The translations under genes were made by a program, and so were the position numbers. Below the pieces are notes generated by a model that saw only the letters and a list, made by a program, of their open reading frames with translations, had not been told where the DNA came from and did not search any database. This document shows, one piece after another, positions 15,214 to 23,140 of a DNA stretch of 64,000 bases. The stretch's first letter is position 1; each line of letters opens with the position of its first letter. Source of the stretch: JAAGZL01 sp050288625 (GTDB lineage Bacteria > Pseudomonadota > Gammaproteobacteria > Chromatiales > Chromatiaceae); assembly GCA_050288625.1 (NCBI GenBank), contig JBNKEE010000036.1, positions 49,754 to 113,753 of the forward strand. Reading direction: 5' to 3'.

Positions 15214-16245
15214 CTATTTGTCAGTTTCATCATTACGTCGTTTTAAAAATTTCTTTGCCATCTTTTCCATATATTTTTGGAATTCTGGATCATCAATATC
15301 CGTTTCTTCCTCTAATAATATTTCCTCCGTCTTTGTGTCTTCTTTTGCGCTCACAGATGGCGCTACTAGTAATTTGCGTTTTGGTTGCATAAGCTGTCGT
15401 GGGTTAAATATAGTGCGGGAATTGATCTCAGGAATAGTCACTCCTGCATCTGAAAACTTCTCAATTGAGCTAATGATTTGTCGTTTTATTAACTCTGCTT
15501 TTTCAGGCTCAATCTTTCCGTTTTTCTTCATGTCAGAAAGTTCACTTAAAATCGGAAGTGTATTGGCGATTACTTCTAGTTGCTTATTCGCTTTGTTTTC
15601 GTGAAAGAATATCACCTTATCCCAAAAGCTTAAGATAATATCTTTAACGCAAGCTATTGCTTTCGCAGCCCCTAAAAGATCAAATGATTTATCACTACCT
15701 GAGTCACATGAGGCAACACTTAATGACTGCGGTTCTATGTTTAAAATTTGGCTGGCAGCTTCATATAAACCCTCTATGGCTTCAAGGGCAATAATCACTC
15801 TTTTGGTGGAGGATACACTGTCGTCTTCTATTAATATTGCCGTTAAAACTGCCTCATCTGTCTTTTCTTCTGTCTGCTGTTTTTCCTTAATATCATCTAC
15901 GCTTCTATGTAATAGCCTTACAAGTTTGGGTAAATGCTCAGATACAAAACGCAATCTTTGATATATTTCATGTACAGCTGGGCTTCGTTTTTCTTCTGAT
16001 GTAACTAAAAATGACCAAAAGCCTGGTTCTTGAAGGTCCTTTAAACCGAATATTTCCACAATCTTGTTTTCGGTATCACTGAACGACTTGGTTTCATGCA
16101 TGTAGTGTTGATAAGAAGATAGAATTTCTTCACCAGACATACCCTTTTCTTTCGTGAAGAAAGATTGAATAACGAAAAATACACCGCTCTCTTCTAATGA
16201 TCTTAGTATCTTATTACCTGCATTTATTATGTCTTTTCTTAGCAT
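15214..16245 (-). CDS. Orphan protein of unknown function
   Basis: 343 residues, soluble, AT-rich relative to the core genes. AGGGAATGTAA precedes the ATG. The sequence is dominated by predicted amphipathic helices (VIIALEAIEGLYEAASQIL, CVKDIILSFWDKVIFF, ELIKRQIISSIEKFSDAGV). The acidic tail ETDIDDPEFQKYMEKMAKKFLKRR ends in basic residues. There are no catalytic motifs I recognise, no signal peptide and no membrane span. Composition and isolated position suggest a horizontally acquired gene. It could belong to a helical-bundle family that modulates a partner protein, but no partner is nearby. Confidence 0.6.
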   Translation of the reverse strand: MLRKDIINAGNKILRSLEESGVFFVIQSFFTKEKGMSGEEILSSYQHYMHETKSFSDTENKIVEIFGLKDLQEPGFWSFLVTSEEKRSPAVHEIYQRLRFVSEHLPKLVRLLHRSVDDIKEKQQTEEKTDEAVLTAILIEDDSVSSTKRVIIALEAIEGLYEAASQILNIEPQSLSVASCDSGSDKSFDLLGAAKAIACVKDIILSFWDKVIFFHENKANKQLEVIANTLPILSELSDMKKNGKIEPEKAELIKRQIISSIEKFSDAGVTIPEINSRTIFNPRQLMQPKRKLLVAPSVSAKEDTKTEEILLEEETDIDDPEFQKYMEKMAKKFLKRRNDETDK

Positions 16246-16518
16246 TTACATTCCCTTTTTCATTGGTTTACTCTCACTTTCTATATAGGACTAACAGTAG
16301 ATTTAATTGCAAGAAACAATATTTAGCTATGCTGCTGAAAAATGACGCCATAAAACGCACCAAAGAAAATTCCACCAGAATAGAAAAGAGGGTATTTAAC
16401 TAGTCTGCTCCTTCCACGATCTTTCATTCCGAAAGGGTTCCTTGTTGCTTTTATGAATTATTATGCAGCTTATGTTTTGCTCATTTTTAATGGATTTATA
16501 CATAAAAAGCAAGGTTGT

Positions 16519-16538
16519 ACTGTGTGATATGACACAGT
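16519..16538. promoter_or_regulatory. Palindromic operator, ACTGTGT-N6-ACACAGT
   Basis: Perfect 7-bp arms (16519-16525 and 16532-16538) around GATATG. The inner TGTGT-N6-ACACA has the geometry of CRP/FNR-superfamily sites but not the exact CRP core (TGTGA-N6-TCACA). It lies 42 bp upstream of the FNR box, so it may be a second regulator site of the same promoter. Confidence 0.5.
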
Positions 16539-16560
16539 TATTCGGAGCTTGTTTGAGATA

Positions 16561-16574
16561 TTGATGGTTATCAA
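16561..16574 (+). promoter_or_regulatory. FNR/DNR-type binding site TTGAT-N4-ATCAA
   Basis: TTGATGGTTATCAA is a perfect match to the FNR consensus. Its centre (16567.5) lies about 41.5 bp before the transcription start predicted from the TAGATT element at 16597-16602, which is the class II activator position. This indicates activation of the NosL/ABC genes under low oxygen or nitrogen oxides. Confidence 0.78.
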
Positions 16575-16596
16575 TGCCGGTTGTCTTTTAGATACT

Positions 16597-16602
16597 TAGA
16601 TT
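16597..16602 (+). promoter_or_regulatory. -10 element of the FNR-dependent promoter
   Basis: TAGATT, four of six consensus positions including the first two and last two of TATAAT. No good -35 box precedes it, as expected for an activator-dependent promoter. Confidence 0.5.
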
Positions 16603-16623
16603 GCTATTGCGATGACCTGAAAG

Positions 16624-16932
16624 ATGTGGCTTATTATTCGGATGCGTAAATCAGATTCATTCCTGATCTTTTTTTCTCTGTGCCTGTTTCTCTTTATTGC
16701 GACGGTCGTGGATTCCAGTATTCGTCAGGATGCTGCTGTTGCCGTTCTGGAGAAACGCACCGATATGGTAGGGGAGTATGGTCTTACCGATCTGGCGTTG
16801 TTTACCGAGGCGCGTTATACCCGACACCTAAGCCAGTCCGATTTGCATAGCGCATTTCAGGACCATCCTTTTTCTTTTGAACATTTTCCAAGCGGTTCTT
16901 TTTACCTGCCACCTCAGGTGTCCACCCCATGA
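16624..16932 (+). CDS. Small membrane-anchored protein at the head of the NosL/ABC operon
   Basis: Up to 102 residues; ATG at 16624 or at 16642 (MRKSDSF), neither with a strong ribosome-binding site. One hydrophobic segment near the N-terminus (LIFFSLCLFLFIATVV) is followed by a soluble domain of about 70 residues rich in His, Phe and Asp (SDLHSAFQDHPFSFEHFPSGSFYLPP). Topology suggests a single-span protein with a periplasmic domain, or a signal peptide. Its stop overlaps the start of the permease gene (ATGA), so it is translationally coupled to it. Not recognised; it may be a periplasmic component of the transporter. Confidence 0.65.
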   Translation: MWLIIRMRKSDSFLIFFSLCLFLFIATVVDSSIRQDAAVAVLEKRTDMVGEYGLTDLALFTEARYTRHLSQSDLHSAFQDHPFSFEHFPSGSFYLPPQVSTP

Positions 16933-18062
16933 TGCATTTTCTTCGCAGGCAGAGATACCTGATCGACTTCACCCTGGCGTCGCTGATGCGGCGCAAGGGC
17001 AAGAACCTGAGTCTATTGCTGGTCTATACCATGATCGTGTTTCTGCTGGCGTCCGTAATGCTGTTTACCAACTCCTTGCGCAGGGAAGCGGGGATTGTGT
17101 TACAGGATTCCCCAGAGATCATCCTACAGCGCACATTGGCCGGACGGCACGCCCTAATACCTGGCTCTTATCTGGACGAGATCGGCAGTGTGCGTGGTGT
17201 TTCCAGTAAACAGGGACGTCTCTGGGGCTATTTTTATGACCCGGTGGTAAAGGCCAACTACACCATAATGGTGAATAAACGGAAGCAACTCACCACCACC
17301 GAGGTGATCATAGGATTGGGCGTGGCCCGAGCCAGATATGTGGGTATAGGTGACTACATCAGCTTTCGCTCCCATGACGGCAAGACCTATTCGTTTCGGG
17401 TAAGGGATATCCTGGATGCCGATTCTGAGTTGGTCAGTTCCGACCTGGTGTTGATGTCGGAGCAGGCGTATCGCACTACCTTTGGTGTACCTGAGGGGTA
17501 CTACACAGATCTGGTCTTGTCGGTACGCAACCCACGCGAAGTGCGCAAGGTGGCCGAGAAGCTATCGCTTAAACTACCTGATACCAGACCGATCCTGCGC
17601 GAAGAGATCTTGCGTACCTATGATTCCATCTTCTCCTGGCGGCAGGGCATAGTCTTTGTGCTGCTGGCCGGTGCTATCCTGGCCTTTGTCATCTTTGCCT
17701 GGGATAAGGCCTCGGGACTGAGTGCAGAGGAGAGGAGGGAGATCGGCATCCTCAAGGCAATAGGTTGGGAGACAGGGGATGTGCTGCGCATGAAATTCTG
17801 GGAGGGGGCGATCATCTCTCTGTTGGCATTCTTTATCGGTTATCTCGCGGCCTATGTACATGTGTTCTATGGTTCGGCATCTTTGTTTGAACCGGTGCTC
17901 AAGGGTTGGGCGGTGATCTACCCGGATTTTGCCCCCATTCCATTTGTGGATGGCCTGCAGGTGGCGACTCTGCTCTTCTTTACCGTCTTTCCCTACGTAG
18001 TGGCTACTATCATTCCCATCTGGCAGGTATCGATCACAGATCCTGATGCGGTGATGCGATGA
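16929..18062 (+). CDS. MacB/FtsX-type ABC transporter permease
   Basis: 377-residue permease of the mechanotransmission (type VII) ABC class. One TM helix near residues 30-50 is followed by a periplasmic domain of about 190 residues. Three C-terminal helices follow (about 240-260, 295-315, 345-370), and AEERREIGILKAIGWETGDVLRMKFWEG lies between the first two, the family's coupling region. It lacks a fused ATPase, which is encoded next with a 4-bp overlap. MacB/LolCDE-type pumps move molecules or lipoproteins within or out of the periplasm rather than across the inner membrane. The NosL neighbours suggest a metal-centre-related job. Confidence 0.88.
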   Translation: MMHFLRRQRYLIDFTLASLMRRKGKNLSLLLVYTMIVFLLASVMLFTNSLRREAGIVLQDSPEIILQRTLAGRHALIPGSYLDEIGSVRGVSSKQGRLWGYFYDPVVKANYTIMVNKRKQLTTTEVIIGLGVARARYVGIGDYISFRSHDGKTYSFRVRDILDADSELVSSDLVLMSEQAYRTTFGVPEGYYTDLVLSVRNPREVRKVAEKLSLKLPDTRPILREEILRTYDSIFSWRQGIVFVLLAGAILAFVIFAWDKASGLSAEERREIGILKAIGWETGDVLRMKFWEGAIISLLAFFIGYLAAYVHVFYGSASLFEPVLKGWAVIYPDFAPIPFVDGLQVATLLFFTVFPYVVATIIPIWQVSITDPDAVMR

Positions 18063-18736
18063 GACTGCAACTTACCGACATCAGAAAGGCGTTCAACCAG
18101 GGTAGACCCAATGAGTTCTGGGCCATCAATGGAGTGTCGCTGGATGTTGAGCCAGGTCGCGTGACCTGTATCAAGGGCGCCAGTGGTTCCGGTAAGACCA
18201 CGCTGCTGTCTATGATAGGTTGCCTGTCGCGTCCCACATCCGGGCGTATCAGTTTGAACGGTGATCTTCTGTCTGGCTTGCCGGAACGTTTTCTTACCGA
18301 CATTCGTCGCAAGCGGTTTGGTTTTATCTTTCAGCAGTTCAATCTGATCCATGGTCTGTCAGTGGCGGAGAATATCATGTTGCCGGCATATCCTTTGGGC
18401 CTGGATCGCGGCGAACTGCTGGAGAAGAGCGACCTCCTATTGGAACATTTTGGGTTAAGCAATAAGTGTGATAGCCAGGTGCAGTGGCTGTCTGGCGGAG
18501 AGAAACAGAGGGTGGCTATCTGCCGCGCCTTGATCAACGATCCCGATGTGTTGATTGCGGATGAGCCTACGGCCAATCTGGATACCAAGCTTTCCCATGA
18601 GTTCATGCAGCTTATAGGGGAGTTACAGCAGTCGGGCAAGACCGTCCTGATCGCCAGCCATGATCCGGTGGTGTTTGCATCGGATGTGGTAGGCCGCGTG
18701 GTGGAGATGCGCGACGGTCTGGTAGTGGAGGAGTGA
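18059..18736 (+). CDS. ABC transporter ATPase (LolD/MacB-like)
   Basis: 225 residues, cytoplasmic motor for the preceding permease. Walker A GASGSGKTTLLS is near residues 39-50, the Q-loop FIFQQFNLIHGLSVAENIMLPAY near 93, signature WLSGGEKQRVAICRAL near 139, Walker B VLIADEPTANLD, and the switch His in LIASHDPVV. The sequence pattern is of the LolD/MacB group, not of the NosF type that normally accompanies nosZ genes. Its start codon overlaps the permease stop, and the next gene starts 3 bp later. Confidence 0.93.
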   Translation: MRLQLTDIRKAFNQGRPNEFWAINGVSLDVEPGRVTCIKGASGSGKTTLLSMIGCLSRPTSGRISLNGDLLSGLPERFLTDIRRKRFGFIFQQFNLIHGLSVAENIMLPAYPLGLDRGELLEKSDLLLEHFGLSNKCDSQVQWLSGGEKQRVAICRALINDPDVLIADEPTANLDTKLSHEFMQLIGELQQSGKTVLIASHDPVVFASDVVGRVVEMRDGLVVEE

Positions 18737-18739
18737 ACG

Positions 18740-19747
18740 ATGCTGTTTAGTCCCGCAATCATGGCCCTGGTACTGGTCTCTGCCGTAGTCAGTATGATGC
18801 TGTTGCTGGCCAGCGGATTTGCCTTGCAACTGGTACGGCATTGGGATATCACCAGCGGCAGTGAACGACAGTTGGTGTTAGAGCGGAGAACCTATCTTAT
18901 ATCTACCCTGGTTAGCTGGTCCTTCGCCGCTGAACTGGTTTCACTGTTGCTGTTTATCTATAACGCCGAGGCCATGTCCGGTCAGTTTGTGGGGGCCATG
19001 TGTGCCACTGGGGTGTTGAACGTAAACGAATGGGGTTGGCCGACTTTGTTTGCCAAGATTGCGGTGTTTTTTAGTGGTGCAGTCTGGCTGATACTGAATC
19101 GGGTTGATAATCATGGCTATGACTATCCACTGATCAGACTTAAATATTGGTTGCTGTTGTTTATAGTCCCCTTGGTGCTGTCGGAGTTTGTGTTTCAGTT
19201 AAGATATTTTTTGAATATGGCACCGGATGTGATCACTTCATGCTGTGGTGCGCTGTTCTCAGCAGATTCCGAGGGTGTGGCTGCTGAGATATCTGGTCTG
19301 GAGCCGCGTAGCTCTATGTTTGGGCTGTATACAAGCGCCTTTCTGGTGTTGGCGACAGGCATCTGGTACGGGGTCAGAAGACGGAGTAGCGCCCTGTTTG
19401 CGCTCGCGGGAGGGGCTGCATTTGTTATGGCGTTGGTGGCCATCGTTTCGTTTATTTCACTATATGTGTATGAACATCCGCACCACCACTGTCCGTTCTG
19501 TATCCTCAAGTCTGGTCACGGGTATATAGGGTATTTTCTCTATGTCCCGCTGTTCATAGGAACCGCCCTGTCACTGGGGGTGGGGGCGATAGCGCCCTGG
19601 AAGGCGGTGCCGAGCCTTTCCAAAATTGTAGATTGTGAGGCGGGACGCTTGGCTTGGTTGGCAACTATCCTGTTTGGTTTGTTCTATCTGATCGCCGGTT
19701 GGGCGGTCGTAAGTTCGCCTTTGCGTATGCCGGAGGTATGGTTCTGA
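18740..19747 (+). CDS. Polytopic membrane protein with CC pair and HPHHHCPFC motif
   Basis: 335 residues, about eight hydrophobic segments, no family I can name. Two features stand out: adjacent C168-C169 in ITSCCGALF, and H246-P-H-H-H-C251-P-F-C254 with a following H260, all in or next to loops that may face the same side. A CxxC next to four histidines is the kind of site that binds copper or another thiophilic metal, or that exchanges disulfides. Its position between a MacB-type transporter and two NosL copper proteins supports metal handling or thiol redox chemistry. Reaction and partner are unknown. Confidence 0.7.
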   Translation: MLFSPAIMALVLVSAVVSMMLLLASGFALQLVRHWDITSGSERQLVLERRTYLISTLVSWSFAAELVSLLLFIYNAEAMSGQFVGAMCATGVLNVNEWGWPTLFAKIAVFFSGAVWLILNRVDNHGYDYPLIRLKYWLLLFIVPLVLSEFVFQLRYFLNMAPDVITSCCGALFSADSEGVAAEISGLEPRSSMFGLYTSAFLVLATGIWYGVRRRSSALFALAGGAAFVMALVAIVSFISLYVYEHPHHHCPFCILKSGHGYIGYFLYVPLFIGTALSLGVGAIAPWKAVPSLSKIVDCEAGRLAWLATILFGLFYLIAGWAVVSSPLRMPEVWF

Positions 19748-19827
19748 GTATTTACCGGTACTACCTTGCGGTACATTTTTTAGTGGTATGAATCTTAATA
19801 AGCAGCAAACAAAAAGGAGTGACTATT

Positions 19828-20511
19828 ATGAGTGAAGATAAAAAGATAGATCGGCGCGATATGATGAAGATGTTGGCCGCCCTGGGCTTTGGCGGTATGG
19901 CTACGGCAGCTAGCGCCGGTCCAGGCATTGGCGTTATGATTCCTGGAAAAGGTTGGGTCCAGGCCAGTGGTGAGAAGGGTGCGCTGGATGGAACGCCAAT
20001 GCAGTTTATCCCCAAGGGCCAGCCGGATGAAAAGCCTCTGGAGAATGAGCTGGATAAGTATCCGAAGTGTCCGTACTGCGGCATGGACCGTAAGAAGTGG
20101 AACCATAGCCGTCATCTGGTTCAATACGACGATAATCTGGTCGATGGTACCTGTTCCATTCACTGTCTGGCTATTAGCCTTAGTCTCAACCTGGATCGTG
20201 GCCCCAAGGCTATATATGCGGCTGACTTCGGTTCCGATGCAGAGATCAAACCTCTGGTGGACGCCGACAGTGCCAGTTATCTGATCGGTGGTAAGACCAA
20301 GGGTACTATGACCATGAAGAGCAAGATGGCCTATTCTGTCAAAGATGCGGCCAAGGTTGCACAGGGGAAGATCGGTGGACAGATCGGTACCTTTGACGAT
20401 GCGTTGCGTGCGGCCTATATGAGCATGGCGGATGATACTGTCATGATTCGCAAGAGACGCGCCGAGAAGGTGAAGAAGATGATGGAGATGAAGATGAAGA
20501 AGCAGGGCTAA
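19828..20511 (+). CDS. NosL-family protein with Tat-like signal
   Basis: 227 residues from the ATG at 19828, spaced 8 nt from AAGGAG; the GTG at 19819 is less likely. The N-terminus has a twin-arginine-like signal (D8-R-R-D-M-M-K-M-L, then LAALGFGGMATAASA), so it should be exported, probably folded. The NosL signature CPYCGM is at residues 81-86 and a second C109-SIH-C113 motif follows, a possible extra metal site. The C-terminus is Met/Lys-rich (KKMMEMKMKKQG). NosL delivers Cu(I) to nitrous oxide reductase, and relatives serve as general copper chaperones. Here there is no nosZ in the window. Confidence 0.85.
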   Translation: MSEDKKIDRRDMMKMLAALGFGGMATAASAGPGIGVMIPGKGWVQASGEKGALDGTPMQFIPKGQPDEKPLENELDKYPKCPYCGMDRKKWNHSRHLVQYDDNLVDGTCSIHCLAISLSLNLDRGPKAIYAADFGSDAEIKPLVDADSASYLIGGKTKGTMTMKSKMAYSVKDAAKVAQGKIGGQIGTFDDALRAAYMSMADDTVMIRKRRAEKVKKMMEMKMKKQG

Positions 20512-20527
20512 GCTGTTTTGTTGAGCG

Positions 20528-20553
20528 GGCGCCGGTGCGATGTGGCCGGCGCC
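20528..20553. terminator. GC-rich hairpin between the two NosL genes
   Basis: GGCGCCGG (20528-20535) and CCGGCGCC (20546-20553) form a perfect 8-bp stem with a 10-nt loop. There is no T-run after it, so it may pause transcription or protect an mRNA end rather than terminate fully. Confidence 0.5.
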
Positions 20554-20577
20554 TGTGTAATTCATTCAATCGTGTAG

Positions 20578-21093
20578 ATGTATGTAGTTATGATCAAATC
20601 TAGAATATCTAAGCTGCTTCTGTTCATCACAATACTGGTCACATCCCAATCCGTCTTCTCAGGGCAGGTCGTGACCCCCAAGCCAGCACCGACGGATACC
20701 TGTCCGGTATGCGGTATGTTTGTTAGCAAATATCCGGCATGGGTGGCCACAGTCGTTTATAAAGACGGCCATGCCCACCATTTCGATGGGGCCAAGGACA
20801 TGTTTAAGTATCTACTAGATATGCCTAAGTGGGCTCCTGGGCATAAGGAGGAAGATATTGAAACCATAGGGGTGACCGAGTACTACGGTATGCAGATGAT
20901 TGATGCACGACAGGCGTACTATGTCATCGGTTCCGACGTATACGGCCCCATGGGCCATGAGTTGATTCCTCTGAACAGCATGGAAGACGCAAAAGAGTTC
21001 ATGCAGGATCATAGCGGCGTTAAGATAATGCGTTTTGAACAGGTCAGATCAAACCTTTTGATAAACCTGGATAACGGTGTATTCAGCGAATAA
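20578..21093 (+). CDS. NosL-family copper protein
   Basis: 171 residues with an N-terminal signal peptide (about 1-29, LLLFITILVTSQSVFSG). The ATG at 20578 has no obvious ribosome-binding site, and an in-frame ATG at 20590 is an alternative. The NosL Cu(I) motif TCPVCGM is at residues 41-47. The rest is typical of the family: AHHFDGAKDMFKYLLD, DARQAYYVIGSDVYGPMGHELIPL and EDAKEFMQDHSG. It is the conventional NosL form, whereas the preceding gene is an unusual longer one. Two paralogues side by side suggest a relay from one to the other or two client proteins. Confidence 0.92.
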   Translation: MYVVMIKSRISKLLLFITILVTSQSVFSGQVVTPKPAPTDTCPVCGMFVSKYPAWVATVVYKDGHAHHFDGAKDMFKYLLDMPKWAPGHKEEDIETIGVTEYYGMQMIDARQAYYVIGSDVYGPMGHELIPLNSMEDAKEFMQDHSGVKIMRFEQVRSNLLINLDNGVFSE

Positions 21094-21165
21094 TAAACCC
21101 ATCCTGCGCAATTCATATCATTGTAAAAAACAATAGCTTTCCGTGCTGCATGCTATGGCTTGTAT

Positions 21166-21181
21166 CTTCTTGATCAAGAAG
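21166..21181. promoter_or_regulatory. Perfect 16-bp palindrome upstream of pckG
   Basis: CTTCTTGATCAAGAAG is fully self-complementary. It lies 145 bp before the pckG start in a 232-bp intergenic region and is a plausible operator for an unidentified dimeric regulator. Confidence 0.45.
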
Positions 21182-21190
21182 GTAAATAAT

Positions 21191-21200
21191 CCTAATTAGG
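21191..21200. promoter_or_regulatory. 10-bp palindrome CCTAATTAGG upstream of pckG
   Basis: Second perfect palindrome, 9 bp after the 16-bp one. The centre-to-centre distance is 22 bp, about two helical turns, so both could be contacted on one DNA face. Confidence 0.35.
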
Positions 21201-21325
21201 CAGCATATTCCTCGATCTGTAAGAGTTGAGTGGTTAGGCCTACAGGAGTAGAATCTCCACCTTTAAGTGAGTGAATTTATCCCTTTTATTATCACTTTAT
21301 TCCGGCTTTCTTAATAATTATTTAT

Positions 21326-23137
21326 ATGGTGCATGTTATGACTGCAAAATCTGCAGCGAATCAGAAAATTATTTCATGGGTTGAACAGATGGCTGATCTT
21401 TGCCAGCCGGATGCTATTCATTGGTGTGACGGGTCAAAACAGGAGTATGATGAACTGTTTCGTGTAATGGTTGAATCCGGTACCGCGATAAAGCTGAATG
21501 AGGAGAAGCGCCCCAACAGTTATCTGGTTCGTTCCGATCCCATCGATGTTGCTCGGGTAGAAGACTGCACCTACATCTGTTCCGAGAAGGAGGAGGACGC
21601 CGGTCCGACCAACAACTGGATGGCACCAGATGAGATGCGGACCCTGCTGACCGAAAAATACCGCGGCTGTATGCAGGGACGCACCATGTACGTCATTCCA
21701 TTTTCTATGGGGCCAATCGGGTCACCCATCGCACACATCGGTGTTCAGTTGACGGATTCGGTATATGCCACGGCCAATATGCATATCATGACCCGGGTGG
21801 GAACCAGGGTATTGGAGACTCTGGGAGATGGTGATTTCGTACCCTGTATGCATAGTGTTGGCGCGCCGTTGGCTGAGGGTCAGAAAGATGTACCCTGGCC
21901 ATGTAATGAAGAGAAATATATCACCCACTTTCCCGAGACCAGAGAGATTATGTCTTATGGCTCTGGTTACGGCGGCAATTCGTTGCTGGGTAAAAAGTGT
22001 TTTGCTCTGCGCATCGCATCCAACATGGCGCGCGATGAGGGATGGCTGGCCGAGCATATGCTCATCCTGAAGCTCACTAACCCAGAGGGAGAGATAAAAT
22101 ACGTAGCCGGCGCTTTCCCCAGCGCCTGCGGCAAGACCAACCTGGCCATGTTGGAGCCGACCATCCCAGGTTGGAAGGTAGAGTGTGTGGGTGATGATAT
22201 CGCCTGGATGAAGTTTGGTGCGGATGGCCAGCTCTACGCCATCAATCCAGAGGCTGGATTTTTTGGTGTGGCGCCGGGAACTAGTTACGATTCCAATCCA
22301 AACGCCATGCGTTCACTGGATGAGAACTGTATCTTCACCAATGTGGCGCTTACGGCCGATGGTGACATTTGGTGGGAAGAGATGACCGATGAGAGGCCAG
22401 ACGGTCTTACCGATTGGAAAGGTCAGCCATGCACCCCAGATTCTGAAACTCCTGCTGCACATCCCAACTCCAGGTTTACAACTCCAGCGAACCAGTGTCC
22501 GGTTATTGCACCTGAGTTTGAAGATCCACAAGGGGTGCCCATAAGCGCCATCCTATTCGGCGGTCGGCGCGCAGGTACCGTGCCCCTGGTTAATGAGGCG
22601 CTGAACTGGGAGCATGGCACCTTCCTCGGTTCCATTATGGCCAGTGAGAAGACTGCCGCTGCTGCGGGCGACCTGGGCGTTCTACGCTATGATCCCATGG
22701 CCATGTTGCCATTCTGTGGCTACAACATGGCCGACTACTGGGGCCATTGGCTTGAGGTTGGTAACAAGCCCGGTGCTAAGATGCCCAAGATCTTTTTCGT
22801 CAACTGGTTCCGCAAAGATGATGATGGTAGGTTCATGTGGCCTGGCTTCGGCGAGAACAGCAGGGTGTTGAAGTGGGTATTCGAACGTTGTAACGGTAGC
22901 GCCAACGCTACAGATACTCCTATCGGTAGACTGCCTGCAGAGGATGCTCTGGATGTAAGTGGTCTGAATATCGATCCAGAGATGATGGCCAAGCTAACAG
23001 ATGTGGACGTGCAGGCGTGGCTTGCTGAGTTGCCGAGTATAAAGGAACATTATGCCAAGTTCGGCGACAGAATTCCGCAGGCATTGAACGATGAGGTCGC
23101 TGCATTAGAGGAGCGTTTGAAAAACGCTGAAGGCTGA
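21326..23137 (+). CDS. pckG: Phosphoenolpyruvate carboxykinase (GTP)
   Basis: 603-residue GTP-dependent PEPCK, the usual length for the family. It interconverts oxaloacetate and phosphoenolpyruvate with GTP/GDP. Visible motifs are the P-loop with the reactive cysteine (FPSACGKTNLAM, near residue 264), the metal-binding VGDDIAWMKFG just after, FGGRRAGTVPLV and the nucleotide loop NWFRKDDDGRFMWPGFGENSRVL. The enzyme supports gluconeogenesis from C4 acids, fitting with the TRAP transporter at the left edge. ATG at 21326 or the in-frame ATG at 21338 could start the protein. The YchJ-like gene follows after 3 bp. Confidence 0.97.
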   Translation: MVHVMTAKSAANQKIISWVEQMADLCQPDAIHWCDGSKQEYDELFRVMVESGTAIKLNEEKRPNSYLVRSDPIDVARVEDCTYICSEKEEDAGPTNNWMAPDEMRTLLTEKYRGCMQGRTMYVIPFSMGPIGSPIAHIGVQLTDSVYATANMHIMTRVGTRVLETLGDGDFVPCMHSVGAPLAEGQKDVPWPCNEEKYITHFPETREIMSYGSGYGGNSLLGKKCFALRIASNMARDEGWLAEHMLILKLTNPEGEIKYVAGAFPSACGKTNLAMLEPTIPGWKVECVGDDIAWMKFGADGQLYAINPEAGFFGVAPGTSYDSNPNAMRSLDENCIFTNVALTADGDIWWEEMTDERPDGLTDWKGQPCTPDSETPAAHPNSRFTTPANQCPVIAPEFEDPQGVPISAILFGGRRAGTVPLVNEALNWEHGTFLGSIMASEKTAAAAGDLGVLRYDPMAMLPFCGYNMADYWGHWLEVGNKPGAKMPKIFFVNWFRKDDDGRFMWPGFGENSRVLKWVFERCNGSANATDTPIGRLPAEDALDVSGLNIDPEMMAKLTDVDVQAWLAELPSIKEHYAKFGDRIPQALNDEVAALEERLKNAEG

Positions 23138-23140
23138 TAG

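Larger units (their letters stand above)
16246..16623. other. Intergenic region holding an FNR-type promoter
   Basis: 378 bp, AT-rich, no gene seen. The first 250 bp hold nothing I can assign beyond the divergent upstream region of the minus-strand orphan. The last 110 bp contain a 20-bp palindrome, a perfect FNR-type site and a -10-like element, listed separately. Confidence 0.6.

Noticed and set aside
19795..20565. 256-residue open frame on the minus strand across the first NosL gene
   Set aside because: Lies entirely opposite a gene with a ribosome-binding site, Tat signal and NosL motif; no protein-like pattern.
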